DNA of 25,860 nt from Thalassiosira profunda (lineage: Eukaryota > Bacillariophyta > Thalassiosirophyceae > Thalassiosirales > Thalassiosiraceae), in contig JALLAP010000031.1 of NCBI GenBank assembly GCA_036939355.1, positions 1 through 25,860 on the forward strand, given 5' to 3'. Positions 7,964-16,207 of the stretch are shown here, in pieces. The notes beneath the pieces are model-generated. The model ran no database searches. It was given only the letters and a program-made list of their open reading frames with translations, and was not told where the DNA came from. Made by a program: the position numbers and the translations under genes. The first letter of the stretch is position 1. Each line of letters begins with the position of its first letter.

Positions 7964-10900
7964 TTACCAGCTGCACTGGCTTCCAGTGCTCATGGCGCGA
8001 GACCTCCGTATTTCCATCTCCAGGTTTTCCTCGTCAGATACGCCGGTGGGGCTCTTCATTGATTTTGCCTGTTTGGCAGCAGAAGCATCCTCCTCGTCTT
8101 CCTCCTCGTCGTCATCGCTGTCCTCTTCCTCGTCAGCAGCCTCCTCTTCGTCTTCCAAATCGCTGACTTCCGAATCGTCATCTTCGGCACCGACAACTTC
8201 CTCATTGTCGCTTTCCTCTGCCTTATCTTCCAAGGTCAGGATGCAATCCTCCCAGTTTCGATAGTACGGGTGCACGTGCTCGTACGACTTTTGCAGAAGG
8301 TACGGATCGAAGGGGAAGAATGAGTCCAGGGGATTGGAGCCCCGTCCCAACCCACCGACGCCGCCAGCCAGCCGTTTCTTCTCCTGCGTTGCAGCAGTGG
8401 AGATGATGGTGCGTCGACGTTTCTTGGGCGTGTCGCTCTTGATCTTGTCCGGGCCGTGGGGCAAGTCTTTGCCCCCCTTGGCCATGGACGTGCTCCACAG
8501 ATGATCCAGCAACTTTGTCGCGTCCTCTTCCTGTGACGCAACTTTTCTGTCCGTGGCGTCAACGAAGAGGTCCAACTCGTCTGCCAGGTGCAGGAACTCC
8601 ACGCGGACGCTCTCCAAGCAGTACTTCAGAGGCTGCAGTGCATGGCCACAGAGGGACTTCCACCGCTGCGGCCCAATGTCCACGCTCTCCGGATCAGCGT
8701 AGGGCGAGTCGGGGTCGTCCTTTTGCTCGCACGCCTTGCGGTAATACCCAATGGCCTCGGCACCCCGGAAGCACATGATGTAGAAAGCCGCCTGGCAAGC
8801 CGTGTAGAACAGGCCGTGGACCTCGCAGGCGTGCTGCGTTTTGCCCAACGACGCCGTGGACGACAGGCGGCGCATGCTCCGGCTCTGGGCCGGGGTCCTC
8901 CCATTCCCGTCCGCGCTCTCTCCGGGCTGCGCAGAAACATAAACCTCCGCCCATCGGAGCAGCGCCGCGACGCACTCGCACACCGTCTCAGGGCACACGT
9001 ACGTCGCCCGGCTGACGAACGAGGCGAGGTAACACACGACCGTCTGCCGCAGGACGTCGCCGGCGTGGCTGGGATCGTAGAAGAGCTCGATGAGCTTGGC
9101 GCTGAACCCGCGGTAGAGGGGATCGGTGACGTTGATGGGTCCGAGGTCCACCTCCGCTTTCTGGTGTTGCGTCTCCCGCTCGGCCATCAGCCGTCCCACC
9201 GCCTCGAGGGCGTCGTTCTCCCTCCCGAACAAAACGAGGAAGGCGAACTGGACGAACTTGGAGCGGTCGGTGGTGCGGACCTTCTCGTCAAAAACCGCGT
9301 CGAGGTGGCGGTGGAGTCGGCGGGCGGCGAGGACGGCCGCCATGGCCGACGAGAGGGAGTTGGGATCGAAGGCGGTCGCCTCGACGATCCGCCCATAGAG
9401 CGCGGTCATGAGGGTGTCGAGCCGTTCCGAGATTTCCAACACCTGGTCCGACTCGTCGAATGCATTCTCATCGTTATTTGCAGCCTCCGCACCGGTAGCT
9501 TTCATGCTTGAGAGGGAATCGTTGGAGATCTGGTGGAACGACCTCTTCTTCGCCATCGTCGGCGTAGCCGCCTCCCCTCCGAACAGCTCCCGCTGTACCC
9601 CCTCCAGCTTTTTTCCTCCGTCCTCTGCGTCCTCCCGCGGCGAGGCGTCCAGCGTCACCAATCCCCTTTTGCCAATCTTGATCTCCACGTCCATGTCCAA
9701 GGCCTTATCGACGAACAGCGCCAGCGCCGGCCCCTCGAACGACGGGACGAGGCGGACCATCTGCAGGCACTGGCGGATGTACCACGCGTACAGCGGCGGG
9801 GGGCACGTCTTATGGTGGGGAAAGGATGTCGCGAGGATGGACAGTAGATCAGTCTTGGACCGAGGGCAGAGGCGGAAAACGTTCAGGAGGGCGAGGAGGA
9901 GGCGCCGCACCCTGATCGCAGTTGCGTGCCATGATGGAGAAGGTTTGAGTGAGATCCCAAATGCACGCAAAGTCTGAGATAAAGAGCAGAGTAGGTTCTC
10001 ACCTGCCGCTGGCCAACCGATCCCAAGCGACCACCTCCTCGCACTCGTCACCACTGTAAAACGCCTCCCGCACAAAATCCACCGACAGACCGCTCATGCC
10101 GGGCACCGGCCGCTCTCCCTCCGACTCCTCTTCCTCTTGCATGCCCTCAGCTGTCAAATTGGGAGTGGCAGCTGGAGGCTTGGATTGAGTATCATCCACC
10201 TTTTGTCGCTTTTGGGTAGGCTCGTTCCCTTCCTCCCCATATTTTTCCTCTGCCCCTTCCTCGGCACCTTTTACAGCATCGCTATTATTGCTCTGCAACC
10301 TCCGCAGCCGCCTCCCTCTTCTTTCTCCCTCCAACCGCCCATTGGCCCACTCGGTCCACCGTCCCCCGAAATCCGTGAGCAATCCCCACAAGCTCCGCAC
10401 TACGGAGCGGCTCATAATGGAATTGTTCGACACGAGCGCCACCAGCAAATGCAAATGGGCATCCGCCATCTCGTAGCTAAAATAGGGAACGGCGGGAGAT
10501 ACGAACTTGGCATCCTCCTTGTGCCGAATGGACGCCTCGTCGATCTTCACCGACGGCTTCTTCCCGGAACTATTGAGGGTCCGTCGCCTCCGCTCGCTTC
10601 GCGCCTTGTCCAAAGCCCGCAGCCCCTCCATCCCCCGGTCCTTCTCCCCATCACCCGCCAGGGGCACGAAGGGATCCAGTCGCACGATGAGGTGGATCAA
10701 TTGGGCGTGCAGCTTGGAGTGGCCGACGAGGCGGTCCAATTCCCGCCCGGAGTTGGCGGCGATTATTGAGTGGAGCACCGCGTGCAAGAGGGGGGCGTTG
10801 GATCGCCGGTTGAGGAGGGTGGTGAGGCGGTGGTGCATTGCCGACGCCACGACGGCGGGGTTATTTGGCTGGCCGTTGGAGCTGTCGCCATTTTCACCAT

Positions 10901-11192
10901 CGCTGCTGGAGCTGTCGTTGCTGGGAGGGTGATTTTCAGGAGAGTTCTCGTGCTTGCTGCTCACCGCCCACACGACCAGCTCCTCCGCCGCTTTGACCGT
11001 CTCGGGATCGGACGGCGGCGAGGGGCGGGGGAGGCGCTCGTGGGCGTCCAACTCCAGGAATTGCAATGGTGGCGGCGGGCCTGCGTCGCCATGCACTTTG
11101 CTTGACGTCGCTGCCTCCCCAACGCTCACATCTTGGGAAGCGCTCGCGGCCGCGGACGCCGCCGACGAGCGGCGCGACGCCATGGCCGCCAT
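7964..11192 (-). CDS. RRN3: RNA polymerase I-specific initiation factor RRN3 (TIF-IA)
   Basis: Two exons, 11192-10003 and 9911-7964, join across a 91-base GT-AG phase-2 intron (10002-9912) to give 1045 residues. Recognition rests on a helical HEAT-like body with DLLSILATSFPHHKTCPPPL and ALALFVDKALDMDVEI, and on FPFDPYLLQKSYEHVHPYYR near the C-terminus, which matches the conserved RRN3 block, followed by an acidic Asp/Glu tail. RRN3 bridges RNA polymerase I and the promoter-bound core factor at rDNA in the nucleolus and couples rRNA synthesis to growth. At 1045 residues it is much longer than yeast or human RRN3 (about 630-650); the extra length is a Ser/Asn-rich N-terminus and acidic or basic linkers. 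The first in-frame ATG is 11192, with a second at 11183; the open frame before it has no ATG. The intron joins smoothly only at the later of two AGs. Confidence 0.9.
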
Positions 11193-11546
11193 GCTGCAGA
11201 CCTGGCGCACCCTCCGGCGAGGGATGAGGCGTCGGTGCACCGAGCTGCCGCCTACGAGCCGCGGGGGTAGGTGGCGACGCGGGAGTGCTGGCGTGAGCGC
11301 TGGAGACGAGAATTTTGGTGGACTGTGCGTGGTCTACTTGAAAATCTACGTAAAGGAATAAGTAACAAATTTGCCGGGAGAGAAAGCAGCCAGAACAGCG
11401 GCCGCGCGCCGCCAGAGGAGCAGGAGAGTGCGGGCGGGGTCCCGTCTTGTTTATCTCTTTGTGGGAGAGGAGGCCGAAGAGGAGATATGTAGGCGAAGAA
11501 AGAGTGGTGGTGGTAAAAGTTGCAGACTAAGTGGCGATCTAAATCT
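11193..11546. other. RRN3 upstream region and 3' flank of the LRR gene
   Basis: In these 354 bases, open frames on both strands are Arg/Ser-rich and unsupported. The RRN3 promoter and 5' UTR should lie here, since RRN3 is transcribed leftward from 11192. I see no clear element. Confidence 0.5.
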
Positions 11547-13006
11547 CTAATCCAGCGTGAATGCCCTGGGGTCAAGCCATTTTGCCACACTGCCGTCGAG
11601 AGTGGGGATTCCGCGGCCAAACTGAGCAGGCAGATTCCGAACGCAAAGATAGAGCAGCGACAACGACCAGCTCGCCCCATTCCAATTCACCCCTTTGGGA
11701 GGTTCATTGGGCAAGCGAGCGATGAAGTAGGGCAGGATGGAGCGATCCATATCCGAGAAAACTCCCATGGCCGCATCATCGCCGAGGTGTTGCTTCTGGA
11801 TTTTGCGCAGCACCAGGAGACCTCTCGCATCGCATTTCGCACTCCCATACACTCGGTTCATCGTCAACGAGAATTTGAGCAATATTGGCAGGAAGCTTGG
11901 CACGTTCTTTGGGATCCTCGTCAGCCCCGTCAGAGTGTGGTTCGAGTTGCATGTCGCGTCAATGCTTGTGGTATCGCACAGAGCTTTGGCGAATGCCAGC
12001 CACCCTCGCCGGGATATGCCATTATCTTCCGCCTCAATTCCCAGATTGTGCGCGGTGTTGCGATAATACTCGTCATCGTTAGCCACAACAAGCACCAGTA
12101 CCCTTAGCTTGCAGTCATTTCCCAGTGCACTAGCAAGAATCTTTGCCCGCTTATTGTCAACATTGTTCCAAAGCAGAGCCAGACTCTCTAGGTTGGACTC
12201 CGAGCTTTTCAGCATGGCTGCATGCTCCTGTAACCCTTGAGAGAAATGTTACGATTGTGCGAAAGATCCAACACACGCAAAGAACTGCCATTCTCGACGG
12301 CCTCTCGCAAGGCCGCAACCCCGCGATTGCCAATCCCGTTGTCAATGAGGCTCAGCGTCTCCAAATTGGACAAGAGCGACAGCGAGACGCAGTCGGTGCT
12401 CCTGATGCCCATCTGGTGAAGTTTAAGCCATTTCAGGCTGCTCTTGTCCAAAGATGAAAGGATCGTTGGCTGAAGGCCCTCAACCTCAACTGAATTAAGC
12501 ACGATGTATCTCAGAGATTTGCACTCTCGTATCATCGACGAGACAAGACACACTCCGTCGGCCCCACCGTCACAGAATTCTACCGCAAGCTGGCGAAGAT
12601 TGGTATTGTTCTCGAAAAATGGCTTCATTCTTCTAGTGACATCGCCATCCGATAGGTCGATTTCCTCTAAACGCAATGTATGAATGGAGCTGTTACGACT
12701 GGCTCCCCTGAAGAACGAATCGATTGAATCGTTGTTCAGAGAAAGTGGTTGCAGCTCCAATATCTGAAGGGCCGTGTTTTCGCCAACAAAGTGCCCCAAC
12801 CAACCCAGGTCCTCATTTTCCGAGGGACAGTATTCTGATTCATCGTTGTTCCGGCCAACTTCGTCGCACAGAACCAACTTTTTCAAGTCCGAATCATTGT
12901 CCCGGATCCGACAAAGGACGTCCACATTGGCACCGGAGGTGATGCCCTCAACATTGACAATGCTCGCCAGTTCGGAGTAGACATCGCAAAGGTCGTCCTC
13001 GGCTCT
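11547..13006 (-). CDS. Leucine-rich-repeat protein, frame broken at 12220/12221
   Basis: Two overlapping minus-strand frames together form one LRR protein. The upstream part carries repeats such as LQILELQPLSLNNDSIDSFF, LRYIVLNSVEVEGL, LETLSLIDNGIGNRGV and LRVLDLSHNRNISLKGY, and stops at 12209. The next frame continues the same repeat (AAMLKSSESNLESLALLWNN, then LRVLVLV) and ends at a stop at 11547. Adding one G after the ATG at 12223-12221 would restore continuity, so a missing base in the assembly or a recent frameshift is likely. The coding frame is open back to 13006 without an ATG. A plausible first exon is 13128-13114 (MRGAV), spliced over a 107-base intron (13113-13007) that contains a CTAAC branch-like word. 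Such LRR proteins of the RNI/NLR-like form are abundant in diatoms; function is unknown. Confidence 0.72.
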
Positions 13007-13128
13007 CTTTCATGAGTATGAGTAAGAAGCAACATGTTAGCAGGGATGTGAAATATGATATGCGGGCAGAGTGTGCATTGGACAATGCAGCATCCCTCCG
13101 CCGTTAGCTCAACCACAGCGCCCCGCAT

Positions 13129-13537
13129 CCAACCAACTCCTCAAAGATAAAGCGAGTGCCACAAATGCTCCGCCCTGTGAGTACAATGCGCCGCGTGTTG
13201 ACGCCAACATTCGTCGGGGTGTCGGGCGCAAGTGCACCGCACATCATCTGCGATGACCGCGCAGCCCCCGCGCCATCCATCAAGCGCCGTCGACAAATAG
13301 CTGCTCACCTTGCGCCGCTCGATCCTCCTTCGCCGCCAGGCCCACAGCCGCCACCCTGCCAACGACGCCATGCTCTTCCTCTCTCTAGCAAGAAGTGAAG
13401 AGGAGAGAAGGAGTCCCGGGGCTAAACTAGGTACGCCAGTGTACGTCGTACAACAAAACCCACCCATTCCATTTTCCATTTTCTGTCTCCCCGCACCCCC
13501 ATCCAGTCTGGCGCGATCTTGCCGACAATAGGCGGCC
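13129..13537. other. Divergent intergenic region between the LRR gene and the 753-residue gene
   Basis: About 409 bases lie between a minus-strand gene on the left and a plus-strand gene on the right, so both promoters should be here. It holds the 14-mer TGTACGTCGTACAA at 13440-13453. A short GC-rich ORF (13310-13531) on the + strand is not convincing. Confidence 0.5.
13440..13453 (+). promoter_or_regulatory. Candidate upstream element TGTACGTCGTACAA
   Basis: This is identical over 14 bases to the reverse complement of 7829-7842. It sits about 85 bases before the ATG at 13538, in the same orientation relative to the gene as the other copy. It is near-palindromic with an ACGT core. A regulatory role is inferred from repetition and position only. 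Confidence 0.35.
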
Positions 13538-15799
13538 ATGCGGTCCGATCAGCTCCTCCTCGGACTGCTCTCCCAGCTGCTGTGGGCGCCTTCGGCGCCG
13601 CTCCTCCAGCCGCCAGTGGCGTCATCTGCGGCCCGAGCCCGCGGCAGCAGAAGATGTGATGGGTGCGTTGGGAGGCGACGGCCATCAGCCCCCATCACAA
13701 CACATAGGCGGGTTGGATGTTGGAATGGAGCGCCCGAGAATTGCAATTATCGCTCGATAAATGCTGGCCGGGGTCCTCGTGGGGCGAGGTGGCGGCCGAC
13801 GCATCTGCATTTATCGTCATCTGATTTTGATGAAGATGGTGCACGTGATGTGCACCCATCAAAGAAACGACCGAAGCGACGGAAGGCAGCCGCCACAAAC
13901 AAAGCGAAGCAGCGGAGAAAAGCACCCACCAAATCTATATCAACCTTCAACACCGCCGTGGCCATCGTCCCGCCCGATGACGCCTGGGACGCCATCCAGC
14001 GCGCCCGCCACCTGGCCCGGGATACGACCTTCTACCGCTGGCCGCCCGCCATCCGCCTCTTCCACCCTTTTGCGCCCCCGGCCCGCGTGCCCGATTTGGT
14101 TGGGAGGCTGGCCGAGTATGTGGAGGAAGAAATGGGAAAGCACGAGCTGTTGGAGATTTTGGACGAGGGGCTGGACAGAATGGCGGGGGACGCCGAGTAT
14201 TACGATGCGCTGGACGGGATGCTGGGGCAGCTGCTCGAGAGCGGGGCGGTGTCCAGCGGTGTGGTGGAGGGGGCGATCGACGCGCTGGACGAGCGGCTGG
14301 ACGAAGAAGAGAGAGTAAACGGCGACGGCTCGAAGAAGTTGCCACCTTCGGCATTTCTTCAATCCTTCGAAGTGACCTTGGACTCCATCCAGATCCTCCC
14401 CCACTGGGAGGTCCTCGATGCCCGGATCGAGGCGCTGGAGGAGAGGATGCCCCAGCGCACGCTGGGGTTGACGATCGAGGAGCAGGAGCGGCAAAAGCGA
14501 ATCGAGAAGGGAAGGATGCTCATCGAGGAGGAGGAACGGCGGGGATTGAAGCGGAAGAAGGAGCGGGAGCGAAAGAAACGGCTGAAGCGAAAGATGAAGG
14601 AGTTGGAGGAGGCTGGTGGGGATGCAGTTGTTGAGAGCAGCGACGACGACGACGAGGATGACGAGGACGGCGATGAAGGAGCTTCGAAAAAGAACGGATT
14701 CAACGGCCCCTGCGTCATCTACCTCTCGCCCGACGACGAATCTCGATCGAAGCTCGAGGCCCTCCGGGAACGCCTGCGCGGCGAGCTGTTCGACGAGTAC
14801 GACGCCTTCTCGCCCGGGAGCTCGGTCAGTCCCTACCCCGAACACCTGCCCCGGAAGAAAACCAAAGCAGGCGAGCCACCAACCACGTTCCGGCCTCTGC
14901 TGCCAATAGCCAGATTTCCGACCGTCGAGTCGGCAGTGAAGGTGGCGAAAGTTCTGCAACGGACATGGGATCCACTGACGTTTAATGTGACAGACATTCA
15001 ATTTGTGTCGAGGAACGATCCGGGGCATCACACTGGCGACGCGACCAAAGCCGGTGGCATGAAGAAGGGGGAAGGCGAGCAGCATCTCGACGAGGATATA
15101 CCGGAGGTCCGCCTTAGACGAAAGCACGGCACTCTTCATACAGCGACGTCGTCCTCGAAAGATAGAATGGCGCTGACATCAGCAGGGGAGGTGGACGACG
15201 TCGGCCGGAGGGGTGCGTACGGGTGCGACGCCCTCGTCATGCTGTGGGGCGAAGAGCTGGACGAAGAGGATATGGAGGAGGAGGCGAGCCTGTCAATGAT
15301 CATGGACGACGAAGAAGAAGACGACTTGGATGGTGTGGAAGATGAGGACGACGGAGGCAAGATCGACTACACAAAAGTCTTTGCCACAGCCGAGCGGGAG
15401 TACCAGCGCATGAGAGCCCACGAGGAGCTGTTGTCCCCGTCGTCCGACGGAGACATGTCCATCTTTGACGAGACAGTGACAGAAACCACGAACATCGAGG
15501 CGTGGTTGGACGGGGACGACGAGGATGAGGGGGAAGACGAGGGGGCGACGGTCGTGGTGGGCCGGGCCCAGTTCTTTGTCGGGGCCATGCGGGAGTTCGT
15601 GGGAATGCCGGCCTCGAGCGCCATCGACTCGAAGGATCGGATCATGGGCAGTGGAGTGAGCGCCACGGCGCGGCGGAAGGGATCTGTGAGCCGGTTGGCC
15701 GAAAGCTGGGACAAAGGAGACTACGGCCAGAAAGAGTCCGATCGCCGTCCATACCAAGGAAGAGGCAACGCTCAGAATGGAGACAGTGTCGTTGAATAA
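13538..15799 (+). CDS. Conserved diatom-type protein with a tentative LigT/2'-5' RNA ligase-like domain
   Basis: This single-exon frame encodes 753 residues from ATG in GGCGGCCATGC context. The N-terminus is hydrophobic (LLLGLLSQLLW) then Ser/Ala/Arg-rich, suggesting a signal or organelle-targeting peptide. The body has an Arg/Lys-rich patch (about residues 105-135), a helical part (PPAIRLFHPFAPPARVP onward), a charged coiled stretch (about 310-365), and an Asp/Glu run (about 368-380). A folded part follows: GPCVIYLSPDDESRSKLEAL, RPLLPIARFPTVESAV (about 452), DPLTFNVTDIQFVSR and YGCDALVMLWGEE (about 560). That order, strand-helix then xxxIARF then a late strand, resembles the LigT/2'-5' RNA ligase-like fold, but I cannot see intact paired HxT motifs, so activity is doubtful. 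Long acidic stretches close the protein. It faces the LRR gene divergently. Confidence 0.75.
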   Translation: MRSDQLLLGLLSQLLWAPSAPLLQPPVASSAARARGSRRCDGCVGRRRPSAPITTHRRVGCWNGAPENCNYRSINAGRGPRGARWRPTHLHLSSSDFDEDGARDVHPSKKRPKRRKAAATNKAKQRRKAPTKSISTFNTAVAIVPPDDAWDAIQRARHLARDTTFYRWPPAIRLFHPFAPPARVPDLVGRLAEYVEEEMGKHELLEILDEGLDRMAGDAEYYDALDGMLGQLLESGAVSSGVVEGAIDALDERLDEEERVNGDGSKKLPPSAFLQSFEVTLDSIQILPHWEVLDARIEALEERMPQRTLGLTIEEQERQKRIEKGRMLIEEEERRGLKRKKERERKKRLKRKMKELEEAGGDAVVESSDDDDEDDEDGDEGASKKNGFNGPCVIYLSPDDESRSKLEALRERLRGELFDEYDAFSPGSSVSPYPEHLPRKKTKAGEPPTTFRPLLPIARFPTVESAVKVAKVLQRTWDPLTFNVTDIQFVSRNDPGHHTGDATKAGGMKKGEGEQHLDEDIPEVRLRRKHGTLHTATSSSKDRMALTSAGEVDDVGRRGAYGCDALVMLWGEELDEEDMEEEASLSMIMDDEEEDDLDGVEDEDDGGKIDYTKVFATAEREYQRMRAHEELLSPSSDGDMSIFDETVTETTNIEAWLDGDDEDEGEDEGATVVVGRAQFFVGAMREFVGMPASSAIDSKDRIMGSGVSATARRKGSVSRLAESWDKGDYGQKESDRRPYQGRGNAQNGDSVVE

Positions 15800-16207
15800 T
15801 GTGTTCTCGATATACAACGTATTCATATAATCATGCAACTATGCGGGCATGGATGAGGATCTCTGAGAGGATAGAGGCCCAGCGGAAGCGCAACTAGAGA
15901 GAGTCGAGGGGCTGGCCAGGAAAAGTATCTTTTCCCGCCAAAAAGCCTTTAGCTAGCCGGCCAGCGTCAAACGTCAAACGTCAAACCATCAACCCATCAC
16001 CTCCAGGCGGCTCCACCGCACCCATCACCTCGTCGGTTTGGTAGAGTTGGCGACAATTTAGAACAAAGGTACGTCCGCGGCGCGGCGGTTAGGCGAAGAT
16101 GCACCCAGTCGAGGGTGCGATGTGCACGTCTGCAACTCAGCCGTCCGCAAATAATAGCGTCCAAGAAGGGGAGGCAGCTGCTTGAGCGGTCCGCTGACAG
16201 AGAGGAG
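15800..16207. other. Intergenic region and 5' leader of the multi-module gene
   Basis: About 400 bases lie downstream of the 753-residue gene and upstream of the repeat-module gene. The stretch contains three abutting CGTCAAA words (15965-15985). An ATG at 16099 opens MHPVEGAMCTSATQPSANNS but stops at a TGA near 16183. That short frame may be the true N-terminus of the next gene if one G of the GGGG run near 16160-16170 is an over-call. Confidence 0.5.
15965..15985 (+). promoter_or_regulatory. Triple CGTCAAA tandem word
   Basis: Three copies of the 7-mer CGTCAAA abut at 15965, 15972 and 15979. CGTCA is the half-site of CRE/bZIP elements (TGACG on the other strand). The array lies about 115 bases before the ATG at 16099 and 220 before 16208, a promoter-like position. 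The function is inferred. Confidence 0.4.

Noticed and set aside
8588..9511. 307-residue + strand open frame
   Set aside because: It is antisense to RRN3 exon 2, whose family match is clear.
9950..10002. Earlier acceptor (TTTATCTCAG) for the RRN3 intron
   Set aside because: Joining there leaves the second exon in the wrong phase. The AG at 9913-9912 gives the right one.
13940..15139. 399-residue minus-strand open frame
   Set aside because: It is antisense to the 753-residue gene. The low-complexity Leu/Val/Gln strings reflect the reverse of acidic and basic codons.
16076..16099. Short intron GTACGTCC...TTAG upstream of the module gene
   Set aside because: At about 20 bases it is too short for a spliceosomal intron.
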